Assembly: GCA_900550965.1 (NCBI GenBank)
Contig: URUC01000096.1
Coordinates: forward strand, 1 to 6,749
Reading direction: 5' to 3'
Origin: an uncultured Collinsella sp.
Lineage (GTDB): Bacteria > Actinomycetota > Coriobacteriia > Coriobacteriales > Coriobacteriaceae
Length of the DNA stretch: 6,749 bases
Shown: positions 1-6,718 of the stretch, piece after piece
Numbering within the stretch: the stretch's first letter is position 1
Layout: every line of letters begins with the position of its first letter
Position numbers and translations under genes: made by a program
The notes under the pieces: model-generated
The model's input: only the letters and a program-made list of their open reading frames with translations
The model's database searches: none
Told to the model about the DNA's origin: nothing

Positions 1-901
1 ATGCTGCAACCTGCGCCGTAGCCGTCGCGAGCACCGCGCCGCCGTACATGGTCTCGTTGACGCTTGCCATGGCAGCAGGCGTGGCCACATTGGCTCCGGC
101 GCAGCTCGAAATGGCTGCACCTGCGACACCCGTACCGCCCGTGAGCTTATCAACCGCGATGACGGGAATTGCAAAGACCACCGAGCAGATCACGCCGAGC
201 AGAATACCGGGAAGACCGCCATTAATGAGCTGGCCAAAGGTCATGGTCGAGCCCATGGCAAAGAAGACGAGCACGATGATGGCGGAAAGTGCCGGTGCCA
301 TCATCTTCTTAAAGCTGGGGAAGAGGTTACCCAGAATAATGCCGACGACGATCGGCAGGATGGCGCCCACGAGCGACCAGCCGATCGGAGCCTGACCGGC
401 AGCGCCGAGCACGATCATCGTGACCGGAGGGCCGACAACCAGCGTGGTGATGGCGACGGCGCCACGCTCGGCCTCATTGCCCATGGTGCCCATCAGACCA
501 GCGTACATAGCGTTGTTGGCGCCGGTGCAAGCGGCCAGCATCACCATGGCAGAGATGCCAAACAGGTTGTCGTTGAATACATAAAGGATGAGCAGCGACA
601 CGGCAACGACCACGATCTGCTTGACGGCGATGATGATGGCGCCGCGGGCAGCGGCGGCAGGAGCACTCTTAAACGAAATCGTCGTACCGACGATGAGCAA
701 AAAAGCGCCCACGAGCGGGCCTGCGCCCTGCTGGGTCATGCCGAGCGTAAAACTGCCGAGCGTTTTGAACAGGTCGGGGAATAGCGTGTTGAGCAGGCAG
801 CCCAGCAAAAGCGGCACCAAAATATTGGCACCCGGGATGGAGGACATCTTAAAGAACGGCTCCTTTGCCGCCGGCGCCTCCACCGCAGTCGATTCACTCA
901 T
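1..901 (-). CDS. kdgT: 2-keto-3-deoxygluconate permease, KdgT family (3' end beyond window)
   Basis: The minus-strand frame starting at ATG 901 stays open for 300 codons to the window edge, so the C-terminus is missing, probably by about 25-30 residues (E. coli KdgT has roughly 327). The protein is very hydrophobic with about ten membrane-spanning stretches. It matches KdgT as I remember it: SIPGANILVPLLLG near residues 21-34, GPPVTMIVLGAAG at 157-169, LPIVVGIILGNLFP at 182-195, GLPGILLGV at 229-237, and DKLTGGTGVAGAAISSCAGA at 251-270 followed by NVATP. The family takes up 2-keto-3-deoxygluconate, a product of pectin and other uronate breakdown, across the inner membrane by proton symport. 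An AAAGGAGA ribosome site (907-914) lies 5 bases before the start. It is downstream of and co-oriented with the reductase gene, 108 bases away, with a hairpin between them. The family call is strong; the exact substrate is inferred. Confidence 0.88.
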   Translation of the reverse strand, partial: MSESTAVEAPAAKEPFFKMSSIPGANILVPLLLGCLLNTLFPDLFKTLGSFTLGMTQQGAGPLVGAFLLIVGTTISFKSAPAAAARGAIIIAVKQIVVVAVSLLILYVFNDNLFGISAMVMLAACTGANNAMYAGLMGTMGNEAERGAVAITTLVVGPPVTMIVLGAAGQAPIGWSLVGAILPIVVGIILGNLFPSFKKMMAPALSAIIVLVFFAMGSTMTFGQLINGGLPGILLGVICSVVFAIPVIAVDKLTGGTGVAGAAISSCAGANVATPAAMASVNETMYGGAVLATATAQVAA

Positions 902-950
902 ATATATCTCCTTTGGATGCATGCGAATCGTAGCCGCACGCGCCTATATC

Positions 951-990
951 AGAAAGAAGGCGACGGTCCCGAGTCGCAGGAGCCGTCGCC
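951..990 (-). terminator. GC-rich hairpin with pyrimidine tail between the reductase and permease genes
   Basis: Positions 959-966 (ggcgacgg) and 983-990 (ccgtcgcc) are perfect inverted repeats. The stem can extend by three more pairs (967-969 with 979-981) past a one-base bulge at 982. Read on the minus strand, the stem is followed at once by ttctttct (958-951). This resembles a rho-independent terminator, but the T tract is interrupted by C, so termination may be partial. It starts 20 bases past the reductase stop codon. It could lower permease expression relative to the reductase or protect the reductase mRNA end. I see no convincing promoter between it and the permease start, which favours partial readthrough. 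Confidence 0.5.
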
Positions 991-1009
991 GAATAATCGT
1001 CGCGGGGTA

Positions 1010-1759
1010 TTACCCGTCCAGAACGATGCCACCATCGCAGTCACCGATCTCGCCGTTCACGAAGCTAGCGAGGTCGGAAGCGAAGAAGAGCACCATCTGC
1101 GCAGGCTCGCCGGCCTGGGCGGCGCGGCCCAGAGGAATACCGTTGATGATGCGCTGAGAGTTCTCGTCAGAGAGAATCGAGGTCATATCGGTAAGGGTGA
1201 GCGACGGGCACACGGCGTTGCAGCGGACGCCAAACTTGCCGCCTTCCTTGGCGACTGCCTTGGTTAGACCGTTAACACCGGCTTTGGAGCTGGCGTAGGC
1301 AGCGGTGCCGAGCAGGCCGCCGCCGATCTTGCCAGCAACAGAGCTCACGTTGACGATAGTGCCGGCATGGGCCGCCTTAAAGTGCGGGTACCCGGCGTTC
1401 ATCATGGTAAAGGTGCCGTTGAGGTTGATGTCGATGGTACGACGCCACTCGGTGTCATCGATCTCGTCGAACTTCTTGGTGCTGATGACGCCAGCGCAGT
1501 TGATCAAGATGTTGGTTTGCGGCAGGTCCGTAAAAATCTGCTCGACGGTCTCGCGCGCCTTGGGCGCATCGGCAACATCGAGCTGATAGAACTTGTTGCC
1601 CTCGCCAAGCTCGGCCACAGCGGCCTCGCCCTTAGCAGCGTTCCTTGCGATGAGCGCGACGTGTCCGCCGCCCGCAACGATACCCTTGGCGATCTCGAGG
1701 CCAATGCCCTGAGTGCCACCGGTAACGATCGCGGTTTTACCCGTGAAGTCAAATGCCAT
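1010..1759 (-). CDS. Short-chain dehydrogenase/reductase (SDR), classical type, 249 aa
   Basis: A classical SDR: an NAD(P)-dependent cytoplasmic oxidoreductase of about 250 residues with one Rossmann fold. Visible motifs are the TGGTQGIG dinucleotide loop at residues 13-20, DV at 61-62, NCAG at 87-90, the active-site Asn in the INLNGTF segment (N112), Ser140 in IVNVSS, and the catalytic YASSK (Tyr155, Lys159). Arg39 after the second strand hints at NADP(H) preference. After NAV the usual PG is PS (residues 185-186), a small departure from consensus. I chose ATG 1759 because it puts the fold at the normal distance from the N-terminus and has AAAGGGGG 8 bases upstream. In-frame ATGs at 1843 and 1876 would add 28 or 39 non-SDR residues. 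Its neighbour, a KdgT-type permease, suggests a sugar-acid substrate (a KduD-like role is one option), but the sequence does not identify it. Confidence 0.9.
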   Translation of the reverse strand: MAFDFTGKTAIVTGGTQGIGLEIAKGIVAGGGHVALIARNAAKGEAAVAELGEGNKFYQLDVADAPKARETVEQIFTDLPQTNILINCAGVISTKKFDEIDDTEWRRTIDINLNGTFTMMNAGYPHFKAAHAGTIVNVSSVAGKIGGGLLGTAAYASSKAGVNGLTKAVAKEGGKFGVRCNAVCPSLTLTDMTSILSDENSQRIINGIPLGRAAQAGEPAQMVLFFASDLASFVNGEIGDCDGGIVLDG

Positions 1760-1767
1760 GACTCCAT

Positions 1768-1775
1768 CCCCCTTT
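1768..1775 (-). promoter_or_regulatory. Ribosome binding site that fixes the reductase start
   Basis: On the minus strand AAAGGGGG sits 8 bases before ATG 1759. It supports this start over the upstream in-frame ATGs at 1843 and 1876, the latter of which lies inside the proposed -10 box. Confidence 0.6.
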
Positions 1776-1820
1776 ATGTAAGGTGTCTCCTTGCGGGAAG
1801 TTGGAGCATCGCACGTGGCG

Positions 1821-1826
1821 ATTATA
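1821..1826 (-). promoter_or_regulatory. Possible second -10 box in the reductase leader
   Basis: A perfect TATAAT hexamer read on the minus strand. No recognisable -35 box lies 16-18 bases upstream and there is no extended TG motif, so it may be chance or a regulated start needing an activator. Confidence 0.25.
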
Positions 1827-1874
1827 TGAGTCCCAGTCGTCATGGTGGTGATAACCCCTCGCCTAACCGCGTGC

Positions 1875-1902
1875 ATAATAGTTCTTTGAAACGCTTCAGC
1901 AA
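1875..1902 (-). promoter_or_regulatory. Candidate promoter for the reductase-permease genes
   Basis: Read on the minus strand, TTGCTG (1902-1897) and TATTAT (1880-1875) are separated by 16 bases, close to a housekeeping-sigma promoter. Transcription would begin near 1868 and leave a leader of about 110 bases before the start at 1759. This is a pattern match by eye only. Confidence 0.45.
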
Positions 1903-1951
1903 TTGAATGATTTTAAATTTTTATGCACTCTTAATATTGCCTAGCGGTCAA

Positions 1952-1982
1952 GTAGATTTTTGGGACATGTCCCAAAATCTAC
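1952..1982. repeat. Near-perfect 31-base palindrome centred on GGGACATGTCCC
   Basis: The left arm gtagatttttgggac (1952-1966) and right arm gtcccaaaatctac (1969-1982) are reverse complements except for one extra T in the left arm, around a 2-base centre. The inner GGGACATGTCCC is perfect. It lies about 70 bases upstream of the MarR start and just upstream of a candidate promoter. It could be an operator for a dimeric regulator such as the adjacent MarR protein, or a copy of a dispersed REP-like palindromic repeat. No T-tract follows the stem on either strand in the usual terminator arrangement, so a simple terminator is less likely. The symmetry is certain; the function is inferred. Confidence 0.75.
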
Positions 1983-2005
1983 CGCATAGGGTACGCGTGC
2001 AAGGG

Positions 2006-2011
2006 TATCAT
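2006..2011 (+). promoter_or_regulatory. Weak candidate -10 box for the MarR-ABC operon
   Basis: TATCAT (one mismatch to TATAAT) would place the start of transcription near 2018 and give a leader of about 32 bases. No good -35 box is present at the right distance. The palindrome 1952-1982 ends just before where it would be. A short direct repeat AGGGTA occurs at 1988-1993 and 2002-2007, overlapping this site, and might bind a regulator. Confidence 0.25.
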
Positions 2012-2049
2012 CTTTCACCAAAAATAGTTTCTAGTGTTAGGGGTTTTCG

Positions 2050-2499
2050 GTGGAAGATACCGATTTCCATGAGCTTGGGCGCCAGCTCTTAACTGAGTTT
2101 GGCAGCATGCATCAGCGCATTTCGCGCTTTGCGGACAAAGCTCTCGGCGGCGAGATGGCTGTCATGCGCGCTCTCATGCTCGCTGGCGGTTCGCTCACGC
2201 CGAGCGAACTCGCTGATCGCGCCTGGGTCTCGAGCGCCCGCATCGCCAACATCCTGCGCGCCCTCGAAACCAAGGGCTGGGTCGAGCGCGAGCACTCAAA
2301 GACCGACCGTCGTCGCGTACACGTCACGGTGACCGACAAAGGCCGACAAGATCTCGAAATCAAACGTCGGGAATTCGAGAAACGCACCGCGGCCTTCCTC
2401 GAGCAGCTCGGCGAAACAGATACCCAAGAGATGGTGCGCCTCCTAAGGCGTGCCAACGAAATTATCGATCGCAATCAAGAAAGGAGAGATGCCGAGTGA
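2050..2499 (+). CDS. MarR-family winged helix-turn-helix regulator, 149 aa
   Basis: A cytoplasmic DNA-binding regulator of typical MarR length. The N-terminal helix (about residues 5-30) and C-terminal helices (about 100-145) would form the dimer interface. Between them lies the winged helix: LTPSELADRAWVSS (49-62) enters the helix-turn-helix, ARIANILRALETKGWVER (63-80) carries the recognition helix, and DRRRVHVTVTDKG (86-98) is the wing with the conserved DRR motif. The start is GTG at 2050 with AGGGG (2039-2043) 6 bases upstream. Its stop overlaps the next gene's start by 4 bases (GTGA), so it is translationally coupled to the ABC exporter. MarR proteins beside drug-type exporters usually repress their own operon and release DNA on binding a small molecule. 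That role and an operator in the upstream region are inferred; the ligand is unknown. Confidence 0.92.
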   Translation: MEDTDFHELGRQLLTEFGSMHQRISRFADKALGGEMAVMRALMLAGGSLTPSELADRAWVSSARIANILRALETKGWVEREHSKTDRRRVHVTVTDKGRQDLEIKRREFEKRTAAFLEQLGETDTQEMVRLLRRANEIIDRNQERRDAE

Positions 2500-4862
2500 G
2501 GATTCTCAAGCTCTTTAAAAAGCATATCCTGGCGCTACTCACGGCTATCGTACTTATCGTAATCAGCTGCAATGCCGACCTAGCGCTACCTACGTATATG
2601 AGTGACATCGTCGATGTGGGCGTGCAGCAAGGCGGCATCGCCTCGCCCGTACCCGACACCATTCGCGCCGAATCGCTCGACGACCTTGAGCTCTTTATGA
2701 GCGCCAAGGACGCCAAGACGGTAGAAGCTGCGTTTGGCAAGGCAGACAAAAACGGCATTCGCACGTACAAGGGAACCGAGGATGAGCGCGCCGACGGCAG
2801 CAAGCTCGCCGATATCATGAGCCTGCCCGAAACCGTCGTCCTTTCGCTCAACCAGGGCATCGACGCCAGTTCCATGGGCGACATGATGGGCACGTCCAAC
2901 GAACAAGACAACAGCGCCGCCCAGGCCATGCCCACCCCCGAGCAGATGGCGGCGATGACGCCCGAGCAGCTCGCCGAGATGCAGCAGAAGGCCGCAGCGA
3001 CACAGAACATGCAAAAGCAGATTGATGCCGACGGCGGCAAGGTCACCATGAAGAGCCTGCGCCTGGGCGTTGAAGGTGGCTTGATCGATCAGGGCAAGCT
3101 CGTCGAAGGTGCCAACGAGATGGCTGACAAAATGGGCTCCATGTCGGGTTCCATCGTGACCCAACGCGCCGTGACCTACGTGCAGGACGAGTACAAGGCG
3201 CAGGGTATCGACCCCGCTGACGTGCAGAACTCCTACCTGGGCCGTATGGCGACCACAATGTTTGGCCTGTGCCTGGTGTCGCTCGTTGCCACCATCCTGA
3301 CCGGCGCCGTGGCTTCGCGCACCGCCTGCTCCATCGCCCGCGACCTGCGCCGCGAGACCTTCAACAAGGTTATGCACTTTTCGCCAGCAGAGGTGGGCAA
3401 GTTTAGCCAGGCCTCGCTCATCACCCGCTGCACCAACGACATTCAGCAAATTCAGATGGCAGCAACCCTGTTTATCCGCATGTGCCTCATGGCGCCTGTC
3501 ATGGGTATCGTCGCGGTCATGCGCGTCCTGGCCAACCACACCGGCCTGGAGTGGACCATCGCCGTGGCCATTATCGCGGTCTCGGCCGTCGTCGGCGTGC
3601 TTATGGGCCTCACCATGCCCAAGTTCAAAAAGATGCAGAGCTTTGTGGACCGTGTGAACCTTACCGCCCGCGAGCTGCTCGACGGCCTTATGCCTATCCG
3701 TTCGTTCAACCGCGAGGAGCATGAGCTCGAGCGTTTTGACAAGGCGTCGCTCGACCTGATGACCACGCAGCTCTACACCAACCGCGCCATGAGCTTTATG
3801 ATGCCGCTCATGATGCTCGTCATGAACTGCATCACCGTGCTTATCGTCTGGTTTGGCGCCCAGGGCGTGTCCGACGGCGTGATGCAGGTCGGCAACATGA
3901 TGGCGTTTATCTCCTATACCATGCAGATCGTCATGGCGTTTATGATCCTCACCATGGTTTCGGTCATCCTGCCCCGCGCCGAGGTCGCAGCCGAGCGCGT
4001 GGAAGAGGTCATCACCTGCCCCACGAGCATCAACGACCCTGCCTCGCCCAAACTGCCCGCAGCCAGCGCGCCGCGCGGTGAGCTCACCTTCCGCGACGTG
4101 AGCTTCCAGTACCCCGATGCCCGCGCCGATGTCATCAGCGGTGTGAACTTCACCACGCACGCCGGCCAGATGCTCGGCATCATTGGCTCCACGGGCTCGG
4201 GCAAGTCCACGCTCGTGCAGCTGATTCCGCGCCTGTACGACGTCACGGGCGGCAGCATTTCGCTCGACGGCATCGACGTGCGCGACATGACCCTTTCCGA
4301 TCTTCGCCGCCGCATCGGTTACATCCCGCAGCAGGGGCGCCTGTTCTCGGGCACCATCGAGAGCAACCTCAAGTTTGCCAGCGACATGGTAAGTGACGAG
4401 GATATGCGCCAGGCAGCACGCGTCGCCCAGGCGGAAGACTTTATCGCCGAGCGCGAGGGCGGCTACGACTCCCCCATCAGCCAGGGCGGCTCCAATGTCT
4501 CGGGCGGTCAGCGCCAACGCCTGGCCATCGCCCGCGCGTTGGCCAAAAAGCCCGAGGTCGTGGTGTTCGATGACTCGTTTAGCGCCCTCGACTACAAGAC
4601 CGACGCGCGCCTGCGCGAGGAGCTTGCCAAAAACGTCACCGACGCCGCGCTCGTGGTCGTGGCCCAGCGCATCGCGACCATCATGCACGCCGACCAGATC
4701 ATCGTGCTCGATGACGGCCACGTAGTGGGCACCGGCACGCACGAGGAGCTGCTGCACAGCTGCCCGGCATACCTGGAGATCGCACAGTCGCAGCTTTCCG
4801 CCGAGGAGCTGGGGCTCACCCAAGAAGAAATTGCGGCTGTTATGGAAGGAGGCGAGCGCTAA
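2496..4862 (+). CDS. ABC exporter half-transporter with degenerate ATP site and large TM1-TM2 insert, 788 aa
   Basis: A fused membrane/ATPase exporter subunit in the cytoplasmic membrane. TM1 is about residues 10-32. Residues 34-245 form an unusually long polar insert, then TM2 about 251-273, TM3 322-343, TM4 351-374, TM5 432-455 and TM6 465-492. The ATPase follows: Walker A GSTGSGKST (564-572), Q-loop Gln612, signature VSGGQ (668-672), Walker B VVVFDD (688-693) and D-loop SALD (696-699). The catalytic Glu is Asp693 and the switch His is Gln724 (VAQRIATI), which marks the degenerate half of a heterodimer. At 788 residues it is about 200 longer than usual halves, all of it in the insert. GTG 2496 is preceded by AAAGGAGA (2480-2487). 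It overlaps the MarR gene by 4 bases and its partner by 1. Substrate unknown; a drug, lipid or peptide is possible. Confidence 0.93.
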   Translation: MRILKLFKKHILALLTAIVLIVISCNADLALPTYMSDIVDVGVQQGGIASPVPDTIRAESLDDLELFMSAKDAKTVEAAFGKADKNGIRTYKGTEDERADGSKLADIMSLPETVVLSLNQGIDASSMGDMMGTSNEQDNSAAQAMPTPEQMAAMTPEQLAEMQQKAAATQNMQKQIDADGGKVTMKSLRLGVEGGLIDQGKLVEGANEMADKMGSMSGSIVTQRAVTYVQDEYKAQGIDPADVQNSYLGRMATTMFGLCLVSLVATILTGAVASRTACSIARDLRRETFNKVMHFSPAEVGKFSQASLITRCTNDIQQIQMAATLFIRMCLMAPVMGIVAVMRVLANHTGLEWTIAVAIIAVSAVVGVLMGLTMPKFKKMQSFVDRVNLTARELLDGLMPIRSFNREEHELERFDKASLDLMTTQLYTNRAMSFMMPLMMLVMNCITVLIVWFGAQGVSDGVMQVGNMMAFISYTMQIVMAFMILTMVSVILPRAEVAAERVEEVITCPTSINDPASPKLPAASAPRGELTFRDVSFQYPDARADVISGVNFTTHAGQMLGIIGSTGSGKSTLVQLIPRLYDVTGGSISLDGIDVRDMTLSDLRRRIGYIPQQGRLFSGTIESNLKFASDMVSDEDMRQAARVAQAEDFIAEREGGYDSPISQGGSNVSGGQRQRLAIARALAKKPEVVVFDDSFSALDYKTDARLREELAKNVTDAALVVVAQRIATIMHADQIIVLDDGHVVGTGTHEELLHSCPAYLEIAQSQLSAEELGLTQEEIAAVMEGGER

Positions 4863-6718
4863 TGGCAGACGAGACCAAGACTCAGATTCCCAAGCCCACC
4901 CGCCAGCGCGGTCCCATGGGCCGCATGGGTGGCATGGGCCGCGGCGAAAAGGCCAAGGACTTTAAGGGCACCATGCGGCAGCTGCTCGGCTATATCGGCC
5001 AGCACAAGATTGCCGTGTTTGCCGCCGTCGCCTTTGCCGTATGCTCGGTCATCTTTAACATTGTGGGGCCCAAAGTACTTGGCCAGGTTACAACCAAGCT
5101 GTTCGAGGGCCTGGTCGCCAAGGTCAACGGTACCGGCGATGTCGACTTTGCCTGGATCGCCAAGACGCTCGGCTTTTTGCTCTGCCTGTATCTGGCGAGC
5201 TCTACCTGCAGCCTGATCCAGGGCTGGCTCATGACCGGCGTCACGCAAAAGATCTGCTACCGCATGCGCAAGGAGATCGCCGCCAAGATCGCCGTCGTGC
5301 CGATGAGCTACTTCAACGGCCACAGCAAGGGCGACGTGCTCAGCCGCATCACCAACGACGTCGACACGCTCGGCCAGTCGCTCAACCAGAGCGTGACACA
5401 GCTCATCACGTCGGTGACGCAGATCATCGGCGTGCTCGTCATGATGCTGTCGATCAGCCTGCCGCTCACCGGCGTCACCGTGCTCACGCTGCCGGCCGCC
5501 GCGATTATCCTGACCGTAATGATTCACTTCTCGCAGCCGTACTTCCGCGAGCAGCAGCAGGTCCTGGGCACCGTCAACGGCATTATCGAGGAAGACTTTG
5601 CCGGCCAGAATGTCATTCAGGTGTTCGACCGCGCCGAGGCCTCGATCGAGGAGTTCGACCGTCAAAACGACCGCCTCTTTATTAGTGGCTGGCGCTCGCA
5701 GTTCCTGTCGGGCCTGATGATGCCGCTTATGAGCCTGGTGGGCAACATGGGCTACGTGGGCGTCGTCGTGGTGGGCGCGCAGCTCGCACTGACCGGCAAC
5801 GCCACGCCCGGCGACATCCAGAGCTTTATCCAGTACGTTCGCAACTTTACGCAACCCGTGCAGCAGCTGGGCAACGTGAGCAACACGATGCAGTCGATGG
5901 CCGCTGCCACCGAGCGCGTGTTTGAGTTCCTGGCCGCGCCCGAGGAGGAGCAGAAGGCCGACGCGCAGATTCCCGAAAAGCGCCCCGGTCACGTGGAATT
6001 TGACCATGTCAAATTTGGCTACACACCCGACAAGACCATCATCCACGACTTTAGCTGCGAGGCGCAGCCCGGCCAGACCATCGCCATCGTCGGCCCCACC
6101 GGCGCTGGCAAGACCACGCTCATCAAGCTGCTGCAGCGCTTCTACGACGTGGACGGCGGCTCGCTGCGTGTCGAGGGTGTCGACGTGCGCGACTGGGATC
6201 GCGCGGCGCTGCGCGACGAGTTTGCCATGGTGCTGCAGGACACCTGGCTGTTTAACGGCACCATCCGCGAGAACATCCGTTACGGACGCCCCGATGCGAG
6301 CGATGCCGAGGTCGAAGCCGCCGCACGCGCCGCACGCTGCGACCACTTTATCCATACGCTCGCCGGTGGCTACGACTTTATGATCAACGAGGAGGGCACT
6401 AACCTGTCGCAGGGTCAGCGCCAGCTCGTGACCATCGCCCGCGCCATTTTGGCCGACCGCCCGGCGCTGATTTTGGACGAGGCGACCTCCAACGTCGATA
6501 CCCGCACCGAGGAGCTCATCCAGCGCGCCATGGATGCGCTGATGCAGGGCCGCACGAGCTTTGTCATCGCGCATCGCCTGTCCACGATCCGCAACGCCGA
6601 CGTGATCTTGGTAATTCGCGACGGCGACATCGTCGAGAAGGGTACGCACGACGAGTTGCTCGCCCAGGGCGGCTTCTACGCCGACCTGTACAACTCGCAG
6701 TTCGACGAAGCGGCGTAA
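4862..6718 (+). CDS. ABC exporter half-transporter with catalytic ATP residues, partner subunit, 618 aa
   Basis: The second half of the heterodimeric exporter. A basic, Met/Gly-rich cytoplasmic leader (GPMGRMGGMGRG, residues 17-28) precedes six membrane segments at about 48-69, 100-120, 178-198, 200-220, 285-308 and 316-338. The ATPase has Walker A GPTGAGKTT (411-419), Q-loop Gln459, Walker B LILDE with catalytic Glu540, D-loop SNVD (543-546) and switch His571 in IAHRLSTI. Its signature is LSQGQ (515-519) instead of LSGGQ. In family terms this pairs its intact Walker B and His with the partner's VSGGQ as the active site, while its variant signature faces the partner's Asp/Gln site. The length is normal for the family. 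ATG 4862 overlaps the previous stop (TAATG), with AAGGAGG at 4846-4852, so the subunits are probably made in equal amounts. Confidence 0.94.
   Translation: MADETKTQIPKPTRQRGPMGRMGGMGRGEKAKDFKGTMRQLLGYIGQHKIAVFAAVAFAVCSVIFNIVGPKVLGQVTTKLFEGLVAKVNGTGDVDFAWIAKTLGFLLCLYLASSTCSLIQGWLMTGVTQKICYRMRKEIAAKIAVVPMSYFNGHSKGDVLSRITNDVDTLGQSLNQSVTQLITSVTQIIGVLVMMLSISLPLTGVTVLTLPAAAIILTVMIHFSQPYFREQQQVLGTVNGIIEEDFAGQNVIQVFDRAEASIEEFDRQNDRLFISGWRSQFLSGLMMPLMSLVGNMGYVGVVVVGAQLALTGNATPGDIQSFIQYVRNFTQPVQQLGNVSNTMQSMAAATERVFEFLAAPEEEQKADAQIPEKRPGHVEFDHVKFGYTPDKTIIHDFSCEAQPGQTIAIVGPTGAGKTTLIKLLQRFYDVDGGSLRVEGVDVRDWDRAALRDEFAMVLQDTWLFNGTIRENIRYGRPDASDAEVEAAARAARCDHFIHTLAGGYDFMINEEGTNLSQGQRQLVTIARAILADRPALILDEATSNVDTRTEELIQRAMDALMQGRTSFVIAHRLSTIRNADVILVIRDGDIVEKGTHDELLAQGGFYADLYNSQFDEAA

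Larger units (their letters stand above)
1760..2049. other. Divergent intergenic regulatory region
   Basis: About 290 bases between the leftward reductase gene and the rightward MarR operon, noticeably richer in A and T (especially 1900-1965) than the flanking genes. I see no coding region in it. It holds the promoter candidates and the 31-base palindrome listed separately. Because both transcription units start from it, one bound regulator could affect both. Confidence 0.8.

Noticed and set aside
48..1157. Plus-strand open frames at 48-395 and 588-1157
   Set aside because: They lie opposite the KdgT permease and the end of the reductase gene, have no recognisable domain, and are explained as shadows of those genes.
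1010..1876. Longer 288-residue version of the reductase starting at 1876
   Set aside because: The extra 39 residues precede the normal SDR N-terminus and do not look like a signal or domain. ATG 1876 lies inside the candidate -10 box, and ATG 1759 has a better ribosome site.
1962..1973. Resemblance of GGGACATGTCCC to the eukaryotic p53 half-site
   Set aside because: A chance match of a palindromic core in a bacterial context, with no biological meaning here.
2586..4823. 745-codon open frame on the minus strand, opposite the first ABC gene
   Set aside because: The plus strand encodes a complete ABC exporter with all motifs. The antisense frame gives a His/Ala/Gly-rich product with no recognisable domain, a usual effect of codon bias in GC-rich genes.
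4859..6649. 596-codon open frame on the minus strand, opposite the second ABC gene
   Set aside because: Same reasoning: it mirrors the sense gene almost end to end, its translation is low-complexity, and no gene with its own ribosome site is evident.
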